Shown here: positions 33,749 through 44,754 of the stretch, one piece after another | How positions within the stretch are numbered: position 1 is the stretch's first letter | Layout: each line of letters begins with the position of its first letter | Assembly (NCBI GenBank): GCA_017394375.1 | Contig: JAFPYV010000009.1 | Coordinates: forward strand, 62,001-126,000 | Source: a bacterium | GTDB taxonomy: Bacteria; Bacillota_I; Bacilli_A; Mycoplasmatales; Mycoplasmoidaceae | DNA length: 64,000 nucleotides | Direction: 5' to 3' | Made by a program: the position numbers and the translations under genes | The notes under the pieces: generated by a model | The model's database searches: none | The model's input: only the letters and a program-made list of their open reading frames with translations | What the model was told of the DNA's origin: nothing

Positions 33749-35844
33749 AATTGATATTTATTAATTTTACGTTTATTTAAATTCCAAAAAAATTTAAAAA
33801 TTGAGTGGTGATTTCGTAATACAAGATACATTTCATTAGTAAAAATATTAGCATCTGATAACAAATATCCCACATGTTTAATCCCAGGAATTTTATAAAT
33901 ATTAGATTGATAGTTATGAAATTTGGAATATGGACTTGTTTGGTTCATCCACATTTGATAAAGATCAATCTTTTTTAATCCATTTGCAAATTTCAAATTC
34001 ATTTGGTGGGGAATTACAGTGGTACTTTCATACCAGTAAGCAAGATGATCAAAAAAAACGTCATATAACCAATTAGCTAAATATTCATTGAGTAATTCTT
34101 GGTAATATTGTTGAATAATGTTAATAAAGGTTTGTGCTTGCTTAATTGCAATATCATTAATAAATTGGAAATATGGATTGTTAATCACAATTTTTGGATT
34201 TAAATAAACATACAGCATAATTTCTTTTACATTATTTGTTTTAATTTCTTTTAGTGGTTTATTTTTATTAAAATAAAGTTTTAAAGCAATAAAAATTAAA
34301 TAAAACAAACTATAGTTGTAGTTAAAAATTGATTTATCTAAATAGTTTAAATTTTGTTTTGTAATAAGTAAAGCAATCGCAAATAATTGCTTTACTTTTT
34401 TTAATAATTCTTCGTCTTTATTAATTAACTTTTTAAAAAATGAACTAATTAAGCAATTGTTTCACACGTTGGTTGCACAATATTGAGAAATAATTAATTG
34501 ATCAATGATTAAATTAAAGGAATGTAAAGGAGCAGTTCCAATCGATTTAAAAATTAATTTTTCTTGGTTAATGTGATCTTGGTTAACCAATTTGGTTAAT
34601 TTTTCAATTAAAACATTGTGGTATTGGTTATGTTCATCATAGGCAATATTTACTTCTTTATGATAATTTAAACTAAAGTTTAATAAACTGTACATTTCAT
34701 AATTAAAAAAATAATATTGTTCATTTAAATCAATAATTTTACTATTAGATAAATAAGGAGAGGCAAAAATACAGTTAGGCAAACTAAAAGAAATATCATT
34801 GCCTTTTAAGATTTTTTTCTTATAAACATCAATTTGATTTTTAAATTTAAAATTTTTCCCAATCAATCATTCGTTATTAATATTTAAAATTTCGTTTTTT
34901 AAGGTTAATAAATTTTCGTTGGTGGGAATAATATTTAGATATTGAGCAATTGTATTTAATTTCAAGCAATCAATATTGATTTGAAATAGTTGCAAGTATT
35001 GGGAAAACGTATTGATAACAGTTTGTTTAAAGTACTTAAATGTTTCATCATGCAATAAATCTTCTTTTCACGCAAAAAAATTGTCAAAAATAATTTGGTA
35101 AGTTTGATTGGATGATTCTAAATAATCGATTTTTTTGGTTTGCTTCATTAATTCCAAACTATTAGTACGACGGTAATAATTACCAATAAATCATTCATCA
35201 ACGCAAACTTTCCTTGCATTTTGCAAAATAAAGCAATTAAATAACACATCTTCTGCTGCAAAAATGCGTTTAGTTGTTAATCCTAATTTGATAATAGTTT
35301 GTTGTGCTTTAATTATCAAATCCGCTTTATATAATTTATTTCACATTAAATTTTGACTAAAACTAACCCCGACTGGTTCAAACATAAAATTTAATAAATT
35401 TGGGGCATCGTATTCTTCTTTGAGAAATCGATTTTTCTTTTCAACTAAAGTCATGTTTTCAATGACATAAGCAAAATTACATGCAACAATGTCACATTGC
35501 TTGTATTGCAGGTAATTATACATGTGACGAATGAAATCAAGATCATAATAATCATCTCCATCAAGGAAACAAACATATTTTCCTTTAATGAAGTTAATTG
35601 CATTCATCCTACTAGCAAATAATTGACTATTTTTTTCATTATAATGAACTTCAATGCGTTTATCGTAAGCTAAAAATTTTTCATAAATGGTTTTGATTTT
35701 TGCATCTGTTGAACAATCATCTTGAATAATTATTTGCAAATTAACATAAGTTTGATTAGTAACAGACAAAATGGCTTTTTCTATAAAGCGCGGGTTATTA
35801 TAATTATTAATAATTACACTAATTAATGGTAAAGAAGCATTCAT
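33745..35844 (-). CDS. Large family 2 glycosyltransferase with unassigned C-terminal region
   Basis: 699 residues. The first ~230 form a GT-A domain: PLISVIINNYNNPRFIEKAI, LQIIIQDDCSTD, FASRMNAINFIKGKYVCFLDGDDYYDLDF (the DGDD metal site about 92-95), and later an EDVLF stretch. Residues from ~240 to the end are Asn/Tyr/Leu-rich and helical in look, with no domain I recognise. Likely adds sugar to a lipid or surface protein; the specificity is unknown. The start (ATG at 35844) gives the normal short N-terminus. Confidence 0.75.
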
Positions 35845-35944
35845 TATCCTTATTAAATATATAGATTTAACCAAATAATAATTAAAAACTAGGTTAAAAT
35901 ATATAAATAATAATAACCCAATATATTGCAGGAGCAAAAAAAAT

Positions 35945-36499
35945 ATGGAAAATAAACTAGATGTTATTATCGAAATTCCTAAGCATTCCAATATTAAATA
36001 TGAATACGACCGCAAGACAAAGCAAATTGCAGTTGACCGCATTTTGTACGGGGCAAATATTTACCCACAAAACTACGGATTTATTCCAAATACGTTGGAT
36101 TGAGATGGTGACGAACTAGATGCTTTAGTAATCGCTGATCAATCTTTCATTCCTGGTGTTAGCGTTCCAGTAAGAATTCTAGGTGCTATGGAAATGATTG
36201 ATAGTGGTGAAACTGACACAAAGTTAATCACTGTTATTTCATGTGATAAGCGGTTTGAACACATTCGCACTTTAGAAGATGTTCCCCAACACATCAAGGA
36301 TGAAATTCAAAACTTCTTTGAACAATACAAAGCATTACAAAAGAAAACTGTAAAAGTCCTAGGTTTTAAAGACCTTGATTGGGCAGTTAATGAATATAAG
36401 ACATGCCAAGAACTTGCTCAAAAATACAGTGACATGCCTAAAAAAGAATTTGTTGAAATGATGCACAAGCATCACCCAGAAAAATATACTAAGGAATAA
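35945..36499 (+). CDS. ppa: Inorganic pyrophosphatase
   Basis: 184 residues. [38 protein letters not shown], then [10 protein letters not shown] (the catalytic DGD.LD motif, with a TGA-coded Trp before it) and [15 protein letters not shown]. This is the soluble family I enzyme that hydrolyses pyrophosphate. AGGAG lies 10 bases before the ATG. It is followed nine bases later by the yebC-family gene. Confidence 0.95.
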
Positions 36500-36508
36500 T
36501 TAATCTTT

Positions 36509-37216
36509 ATGCCACGCAAGCATTTAATTGCTAGTCAAAATAATAAGAAACAACAAGATAACGCCAAAGTTTGGATGAAATTAGCCCGCGAAATTCGGGC
36601 TGCTGCTAAAATGGGTGGTCCAAACATTGAAGCTAACCCTCGTTTAAAAGCTGCAGTTGAAAAAGCTTTACAAAACAATTTAAGTAAAGAATCAATTGAA
36701 CGGAACATTAAGGGCTCTCAAAAAGATGCTGCAAATCTTGAATCCCAAATGTATGAAGCATATGGTCCTAACGGTTTATGCATTGTGATTTCAGTTTTAA
36801 CTGATAACCCAGGTCGGGCACGAGGTGCAGTCAATTCAGTTCTTTCTAAAATGCATGGGACTATGGCAAAGCCAAACTCAGTTTTAATGAATTTTTCCAT
36901 TAGAGGGGTATTTTTAATTAGCACTCCGTTAACTGAAGATGAATTAGTTGAAGCGTTAATTGATTATAGTATTGAAGATATCTCTTCGTTTGAAAATAAC
37001 GAAAAGGAATTAATTTGTTCCCAACAAGACTATTATGCAGTAAAAAAAGTGCTTGAAGGGTTAAAGGATACAAAAATTATCAGTTCTGAAATTAAATATA
37101 TCCCAAATGAATATGTTGAATTAAACGGAGCTGATCAAGAACGATTGAATGGATTTATTGACATGTGTGATGCTGATGATGACATTCAATGAGTTGTAAC
37201 AAATTCTGCAAATTAA
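36509..37216 (+). CDS. yebC: YebC/PmpR family (TACO1-like) protein
   Basis: 235 residues. It starts with a MPRKHLIASQNNKKQQDNAKVWMKLAREI segment like the family's GHSKW..I...K...DA....F.KL.REI, then AAKMGGPNIEANPRLKAAVEKAL, ESIERNIKGSQ, YEAYGPNGLCIVISVLTDNPGRA and a FSIRGVFLI stretch. Family members act as transcription regulators or as translation factors for difficult sequences; which applies here is unknown. The TGA at 37190-37192 is Trp, giving eight further residues. Confidence 0.9.
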
Positions 37217-37249
37217 TAATCCATTAATATTATTTTGTATTAGAATAAA

Positions 37250-37350
37250 CATATATGGAAACTAACAGTTTAACGAAGCTAAACAATACATTTAAAAAGC
37301 ATGGTAAGAAGATGCTTTATTTTAGTGCGTTAAACTGGTTTTTTTATTCT
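37250..37350 (+). ncRNA. Structured RNA or long terminator-type hairpin before oppA
   Basis: CAGTTTAACG (37266-37275) pairs perfectly with CGTTAAACTG (37328-37337). Inside it CTAAA (37279-37283) pairs with TTTAG (37321-37325), and AAAGCAT (37296-37302) with ATGCTTT (37312-37318), leaving a GGTAAGAAG loop. Seven T follow the outer stem (37339-37345). TAGAAT at 37241-37246 could be its -10 box. A 34-codon frame (37255-37359) runs through the structure and encodes NWFFY near its end. It may be a small RNA, an attenuator or the terminator of the ppa-yebC unit. The helices are clear; the role is not. Confidence 0.45.
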
Positions 37351-37366
37351 GCAAAATAGAAAGGTA

Positions 37367-37400
37367 AGCCAGTTTGAAATCCAAACTGGCTACTTTTATT
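37367..37400 (+). terminator. Second hairpin before oppA
   Basis: AGCCAGTTTG (37367-37376) and CAAACTGGCT (37382-37391) form ten perfect pairs with a five-base loop, followed by ACTTTTATT. Its left arm can instead pair with the right arm of the preceding hairpin (TAAACTGG, 37331-37338). The oppA start is 50 bases further on. Confidence 0.6.
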
Positions 37401-37441
37401 AAAAGCATCCCAGTGAGGGATAAAAATTAAGCAAAACGAAA

Positions 37442-40400
37442 ATGAAATCGAACCAGAAATTTAGCAAAAAATGGAAGTGGTTCCTCATTGGTGGCGCGTG
37501 TGCAATCGTTGCTGCTGGAGGAATGTCCCTTGCCATTGCGTTAGCTAGTGAAAACAAATCCTTAAAATCATCTAGTTCGTACTTTGTTGGACAAAATGCA
37601 GTTGATTTGCTATACAAAAATCTAAATCAAAATGGGTATGACAGTTTACCTGCACCAAATGATTTATCAGAATGAACTAAATTTGCTGATAATTCAAATT
37701 TCCACTTAGTGAACTATAATGATCCTTCCCAATTATCTTCACTAGAAAATCAAGCGACTTTTAGTACTTATCGAATTAATCGAGATTCGATTAGTAATCT
37801 TGATCCTGATAATAAAAATTTATTAGCTCAAACTGCCAAAAACGCTGAACAATTATTAGGTAATCAACCAATCAAGCTTGATTACAATACTTTGGATAGT
37901 GCTGCATTTTTTAACAGTAAAGTCGATCTTTTTACTGATTCTGTAATTAACTCTGTTAAAGATGCAACCAACAATAAAATCAATATTGTCCTTGTTCCTC
38001 GTTCTCCTACTACTGCTGCCGCCGAATATAACAACATGAACTGTGAACTTGGTTCATTGTTCTGGGAACCGGACTACAACGACGTTAGTGCCTGAATTGG
38101 TTATTTATTTTCCCAAAACGATGGTTGGTTAACTGGTAATTTATGGCCATGTTTGTGAGATTTATTAGCTGGAGCTAATCCTGCTAATGGTCAATTTACT
38201 TATAATGGTCAAGCATTGCCTAACAGTAATCTTACTTATACCAATGCAGTTAATTTTGATACGCAACTAGAATATACAAATATGCGAAGACAAGCAATGG
38301 GTCTTGGTAATTTACCTGCTTGAGCAGTTAGTTTATACCAAACTTTGTACAATAATTTTCCAAATTCTATTGCTTGAAATACAAACTATGGTTGGTGGCC
38401 ATTGCAATATAACAATAACGGCGAATCAGGTTTAATTCAATACGTTATTCAAAACTGATGTGCGAGTGTTGAAAACACAGATGTTGTTATTAGTAGCAAT
38501 AATATTCCTTATAATTTAAAAAACCCACTTGCACCTAGTTTTTATGACAATTTGTCAATTAGCGATGTGGGTTCTCAATATACTTCAACTGCTTCCTTAA
38601 TTCCATTTATTTCCTGAATTGATGACCTTACTCCTTCGCTTCCTTTCTACTTAAATGGTGATAATTTAAGTGAAGTTCCTGCTCTATCTCAAAAAGGAAT
38701 TTATCCACTATTTAATCCTGCTAACTCTTACATTAATGGTACTTATTTCATTAATAGAGATGGATTGCAATATTCATATGACAGTCCCTTTGTGTACTTT
38801 ATTGCTGGCAGTGTTGTAAACTCCTTAAATTTTAACTATTTTGCTTCTGCTTTAGGATCACAAACTTTCCATGAAGATGCCAGTGGATTATTCTCAGGTT
38901 TATTAGGTTATGTACCTTATAATTTCTATAGTAATGAAACGGGTAGTAATCAATATAGTGCTGGTTATGGAATTACTAACAAGAAAGATGCAGTAATTTT
39001 AAAAGCATTTGATGCCAATAACTTTGCCCTATATGAAACTCAATCCAACTTTGTTGGTGCTCACTATGCTAATAATTCCATTGATCATGGTGACACACTG
39101 CAAGATGGTAAAAATGCAAAAATGGTGTTTATTTCCAATCCGGAAGTTACTTTAAATCCAAATGCTCCCCAAACATTACTAACGCAAAGTCAATATGAAG
39201 CAACAACAGCATATAAGAATCATGAAACATGAAGTTCTTATACCAACTATGAAAACTTTGTTAAATATCATGAACTTACATTAACTGATGGCAATTTAGC
39301 TAGTGCCATCACCAAAACCGATGCTTATACGTTCTATTTAAACAAAAAAGTTAATTGAGTAAATGAACAAGGTAAAGTAGTAGGTACAATTGAACCTTCT
39401 GATTTCAACCAAAGTTTAACTTGAACTGCTGCTTCAATGTCTGATTATTCTTATGATGGAAATGGTAATGTTTTAGGAGAAGTAAACTCCGACTCTTACA
39501 TGTTACAAGAAATTGGAATTGCTGGTAATAACTACAACCTTGGGGTTGGATCTGGCTTTTTCCAAACTGAAGAATATGCACCAAATAGTGATCCAAACGG
39601 TGATACTTTTACTTATTTCCTAAGTCCAAATTCAATTACAAAAAAAGATGTTGCTAATGGTTGAAGCAAAGGAACCCCAGTTTCTTATTTCCTAAGTATG
39701 TTAGGAACTCAAACTGGTTTCTTTACACCAATGCCAACTAATGTAAAAGCATTCCACTCTTTACCTGCTGGAAATCCATGAACAAATCTTACCATGGCAC
39801 AACTTACCCAAGATTTCATGGGTAATAGTCCAACCACTGGGGTTTGAAATGTTTCCCAAGAAATGGCTAAAGCATTAGCAAGCAACAACAATGCTGAATT
39901 TAAGAAGTTATATAACCAAATGGCACAAAATCCAGCATACGTTTCACTTGTTGCCAACATGAATATTGCAGGTGAATCGGGGGTTTTATATCTTTATGGT
40001 AGTGCTACTAACCCAGTTAGTGGTCTTCCACAAATGAGTGGTAACCTTGAATTTAATGGTGGATACTTTGCAAATGCAAACACTTTCACTAACTCTACTT
40101 TAAGAACTCAAATTATTCCTTCTTATTTTGATAATGCAATGGTAACTCCAGCGGGGGGATACATTTTAGGTCCTTCCAGTCAAAAAATTAACTACATCAA
40201 ATATAAATGAAGTGGTAATATCACTAGAGAAGAATTACTTGTTCTTTATACTTCTAACCAAATTAGCATGGACTTTGATATTGATGCAAGTCAATTAAAA
40301 ACTTTAACTTTAACTGGTAATCAAGCTTTATATTTTAGAGGAGTGGTTAGTGATACTCAATTAAATACTGTTATTTATAATGCCCAAATCTATAATTTAA

Positions 40401-41023
40401 CTTCGGATGCTGCTACTGGATTCTTCAACGTTCCATTAAGCACCGATGGTCAACCACTCATTCAAATTGATACAAATGCAAATGCAGTGGCTAATTATAA
40501 TACCATGGATGATAATGGTCAAAGTTACACTGGTAAATATGGTTATCCATATCTTGATAAAGATGGAAATGTTCTTTACACCAACTCTGACCATGATCCA
40601 TCATTAAAAAGTTATGATTCTAAATCCTATGAAAGCATTGTTGGAACGGTACTAAACCCATTTATTTATGGAACCACTGGAGCTGCCATTAGGCAAGATA
40701 TTAATGCCTTAGTTAACTGAACTGCAGTAGCTGATAACGCTGCATATCCATTAACTGCAGGTATTATTGCCAATAATATTATTCCATACGGTAACTTTAC
40801 TGGTAACTTTGAATATAAGTGTCCAACAACAAATCAACCAGTAGTTGTTCATACATTCTATCAATATGTTGCTGCTACCACTGGAGTTGGGCTACTAGGT
40901 GCCTCACTATATTGGACTTATGGTAAAAATAATTATTACTATGTGGAAAATCAATCAAAAGGAATTGATGATTACACTCAATATGAATGAGACATGATCA
41001 ATGCAATTAATAACTGGAGTTAA
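37442..41023 (+). CDS. oppA: Oligopeptide ABC transporter, large substrate-binding protein
   Basis: 1193 residues with many TGA-coded Trp. A basic start (KSNQKFSKKWKW) and a hydrophobic segment (about 14-36) form an export signal or anchor. A Cys at 20 lies in GGAC, a poor lipobox, so lipid attachment is doubtful. The remainder is an Asn/Tyr/Ser/Thr-rich extracellular domain. The assignment rests mostly on position, size and composition: it stands directly before oppBC, oppD and oppF, where mollicutes encode very large OppA proteins. I see no diagnostic solute-binding motif by eye. It probably captures peptides at the cell surface. Confidence 0.65.
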
Positions 41024-41030
41024 TTAGAGA

Positions 41031-43499
41031 ATGCTGAAATATACGATTTATCGGATTATTGCAGCCGTTCTAGCGATCATTGCTGCAATCGTCATCACAT
41101 TCTTTGCAATGCACTTAATTCCGGGTATGCCTCAACCACCATCCGGAGCCAAAACCTTGGTTGCACGGCAAGAATGATGAAGCCAAAATGGATTCCTGTA
41201 CGAAATGGGTGTGGGGTACACGAACTCAGCTCAACAATTCGGGTGGTTCGTGTCCCACTTAAATAAACAATTTGGTGTTTATTTTGGATCGCAAGTGCCA
41301 GTAGTTACGTACTTTGATAACTCAATGTTAGTAACTATTGCGTATGCCTTACCTGCCTTTATTTTCTCTACTATTTTTGGGGTAGGAATGGGGTATTATG
41401 CTGCCAAATATCAGGGAAAACTGGCGGACTCAATCATCAACATCATTGCGGTTGTTGTTTCGTCAATACCAGTCTTTGTTTTAGGTATTTTACTATTTGA
41501 ATTAGCTGGGGTTATTCATTTACCAGCTGAATATGTTGCGTTTGCTCCTTCAAACTCAGCATTAAAATCATATGAATCTTTAATCTTACCAACGGTTGTT
41601 GTTACTTTAATGGGTCTTCCTTCTGTTGTCTTTATGTCCCGGAATGAATTCACCGAAATCTTTAAATCTGAATATATTAAGACTGCTAGAGGTAAGGGAT
41701 TATCTAATTTCCAAATTTTCCGTAAACATATTATCCGAAACGCTTTCATGCCAATTCTTTATGCTACTAGTGGTAACTTACTATTAATTTTCGGTGGTTC
41801 GATTATTATTCAAATGATCTTTAATATTGCTGGTAATGCTACTGGACAAGGGCTTGGTCAAATGTTAGCAGACGGTGTAACTGCTCACCAATACTACTTT
41901 GAATGTTTCAGTATTTTATTCTTCGGAGGTGTCTTCTTCTTATATGCCATCTTCCTAGACTGGATGTATGTATTGGTCGACCCACGGGTTACCTTACGTA
42001 GTGGTAGTGAATTATTAGGCTTTAAAGTTTGAAAAACTCGCCACAACTACAAATCAACTAATTTCATTGTTAAGAAATTAAACTTAAAGAGTGCCATCCA
42101 AAAGCGGAATTTAAACCATCGGGAAAAGGTTTACATGAAGATTATGGGGGATGAATCGATTCAATGGAATTCATTAAACTACTTTAAGAATAGTGATTAC
42201 TTAGTAACCCATGATTTAAATAATGGATCACCAGCATTTAACGATGTAAAAGAAGTTCAAGTTCCAAACACTGAAGTTCTTGCTGCTAATCCCCAACAAG
42301 AAGTTAACGCGTTACGTTTCCATATTAAAGACCTTGAACATCTAAACATTGATCCTGATATTGGTGAACCAACTAATAAAAAATATAACTTTAATGAAAC
42401 CAAACTATTTAAACCAGTTGATTCATTAAAGATTGGTGGAGATAGTATTGGCGGTAGCAATGTTCCTACTTGAATTAGTTCTTTACGCATCTTTGCCCAC
42501 AACAAAGTCGCACTATTCTTTGCAGTAGTAATGATTGCATTGATTTTATTCTGTGGAATTTTTGCTTTTGCTAGTCCATACAGTGCATCTTCTGCTATTA
42601 CTAATAGTGTAAGTATTTCTGTTTTACAATTCTTACCACCTCGCTTTCCTGGAATGTCCGTTCACTCAATAATTGAATATCACATTTATTCGTCGACGTT
42701 AGCTTATCACGAAGCACTCGCCGCGGGAATCGTCGATACGAGCAAGCCAGTGCTACACTATGCTGGTTCTAACTTGTATTACGTGTGAATTTATCCATAT
42801 GCTCAATCAGGACTACAAAATGTTTTCCCAGTCCTTGGTACCAATAAGTATGGTATTGACTATTTAACCGAATTAAGTTATGCATTTAGCCGAGTTGTGC
42901 TATTTACTGTAGTGGTAATTTTAGGTTCAACTATATTAGGTTTAATATATGGGGGTATTCAAGGTTCATTTGCTGGATCAAATGCTGATATCATCATGCA
43001 ATGAATTACCCAAATTATCCTTTCAGTTCCAACCCTACTATGAGTTATTATTTTCGGGGTATCATTTACTGGTGGTACTTTAACCTTATGAAATTTATCC
43101 TGGATTTTAATTATTATTACTTGACCAGGAATTGCTTCCATTACACGGTTATACGTTATCAAATATAAAGATTATGAATTCGTGCAAGCTGCACGAATTA
43201 TTGGAATGGGTCGGTTCCGCATCGTTATGACCCACTTATTACCAAACACCTTTGGTAAAGTAACTGTCTTTGCTTTAAACTCATTTGGTGGAATTATGCA
43301 ATGACCTTCTTTCTTACTATTCATTGGTTTAACTTCTAGTTTTGGTATTAGTTTAAGTAATATTATTTTCGATGCTTATAGTACTTCGTCAATGCACTGG
43401 AATTTAATGCTTTCCGTCATGATGCTGTATGTATTCCCATATCTGGCATTCCAAGTTATTGCTAATGCAATCAACGACTCACTTGATTCAAGGAACTAA
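41031..43499 (+). CDS. Fused oligopeptide permease OppB-OppC
   Basis: 822 residues in one uninterrupted frame. Residues 1-334 are an OppB-type permease: N-terminal helix, MLVTIAYALPAFIFSTIFGVGMG, the EAA-loop region YIKTARGKGLSNFQIFRKHIIRNAFMP, and an end at DWMYVLVDPRVTL. A cytoplasmic-looking linker spans about 335-490. Residues from about 490 are OppC: VALFFAVVMIALILF, then YDYEFVQAARIIGMGRF-type EAA loop and PNTFGKVTV. I checked each codon from 42000 to 42135 and 42471 to 42531: no TAA or TAG. The two permeases are separate genes in M. genitalium. Both termini of each permease should be cytoplasmic, so a fusion is topologically possible. Confidence 0.85.
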
Positions 43500-43500
43500 C

Positions 43501-44754
43501 ATGACTAAAAAAGACGATTTAATTCTTTCGGTTAAACACCTCGTGGTTAAGTTTAAAACTAAAACGGGTGTAGTTAATGCAGTTCGGGATGTTTCATTTA
43601 GCATTTACCGGGGAGAAATTGTAGGATTAATTGGTGAATCAGGTAGTGGAAAGTCAGTAACTGTTAAATCAATTGTTCGTTTTAATGATAACGATACCCT
43701 AAATGCCCAAGAAATTAAACTTTGTGGAATTGATTTACTAAAATTAACTCGCAGTTGATTTAGTTTTAGAAAATCAAAATATAACAATACCCGGCGGATG
43801 AAAAAAGTTCGGGGGGTATATGTAGCATATATTCCTCAAGACCCAATGACTTCTTTGAATCCTAGCATGAAGGTTGGTAAACAAATTTACGAAGCAATTA
43901 AGATTTCGCAAGCCCGGAAATACAAAATTGCGTTAAATAAATTGCATGAAGACCAACGAAATGGAGTTGGTAAAGATGTTGATTATCCAGCTTTAATTGC
44001 CAAATTAAAAAAAGAATATAAAGAAAATACTGATCCAGTTCATATTAAGAAACGGATTTTCCAATTACTTGAATTTATTGGGATTAACGATATTGCTAAC
44101 AACGTTAATAAATACCCTAATAGTTTCTCAGGAGGAATGCGTCAACGGATTGTAATTGCGATTACGATTGCGTGTGAACCAGACTTAATTATTGCTGATG
44201 AACCCACTACTGCACTGGACGTTATTGTTCAAGCCAAAGTTATTAGTTTGATTAAACGGTTAAGAGATGAATTAAATATTTCGATTATGTTCATTAGCCA
44301 CAATATTGCTCTAGTTGCCAACCTTTGTGATTACATTTACGTAATGTATGCAGGTAAAATTATTGAACAAGGAACCTTGCATGATATTTTCATTGAACCA
44401 CGGCATCCTTATACTTGAGCATTAATTGAATCAATTCCTGATCCCCAAATTAAAGGCGATCTTGCGTTTATTCCTGGTACTCCACCAAACATGACTTTAC
44501 CAGTCCACGGAGATGCATTTGCACCCCGTAATAAATACGCCTTAAAAATTGATTTTGAAAAAGAACCACCATTATTTAAATTATCAAATACTCATAAAGC
44601 TGCAACTTGATTAGTTTATGATGATGCTCCTAAAATTCCAATTCCAGAAGGGGTTAAACAAAAAGTTGAAATTGCAAGAAAAGCAGTTTGATTAAAGATT
44701 AATGGTGAGGAAGAACAAAACCAACCATCTACTACAGAAAGAGACGACAAATAA
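43501..44754 (+). CDS. oppD: Oligopeptide ABC transporter ATP-binding protein OppD
   Basis: 417 residues. Walker A GESGSGKS (about 45-52), Q-loop YIPQDPMTSLNP, signature FSGGMRQR, Walker B LIIADEPTTALD and the switch His in MFISHNIAL are all present. A ~50-residue Lys-rich insertion lies between Q-loop and signature. The C-terminal part has PHPYTW-like and PGTPPNMT segments typical of Opp/Dpp ATPases. It starts one base after oppBC and shares a TAATG overlap with oppF. Confidence 0.93.

Noticed and set aside
37255..37359. 34-codon ATG-TAG frame before oppA as a protein gene
   Set aside because: It lies entirely within a self-complementary RNA structure, has no clear ribosome binding site and no recognisable protein features. 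I list the RNA structure instead and mention the frame as a possible leader peptide.
37442..37500. OppA as a lipoprotein with Cys20
   Set aside because: The residues before the Cys (IGGA) do not fit a lipobox, which needs a Leu/Val/Ile three residues before it, so I did not call it a lipoprotein.
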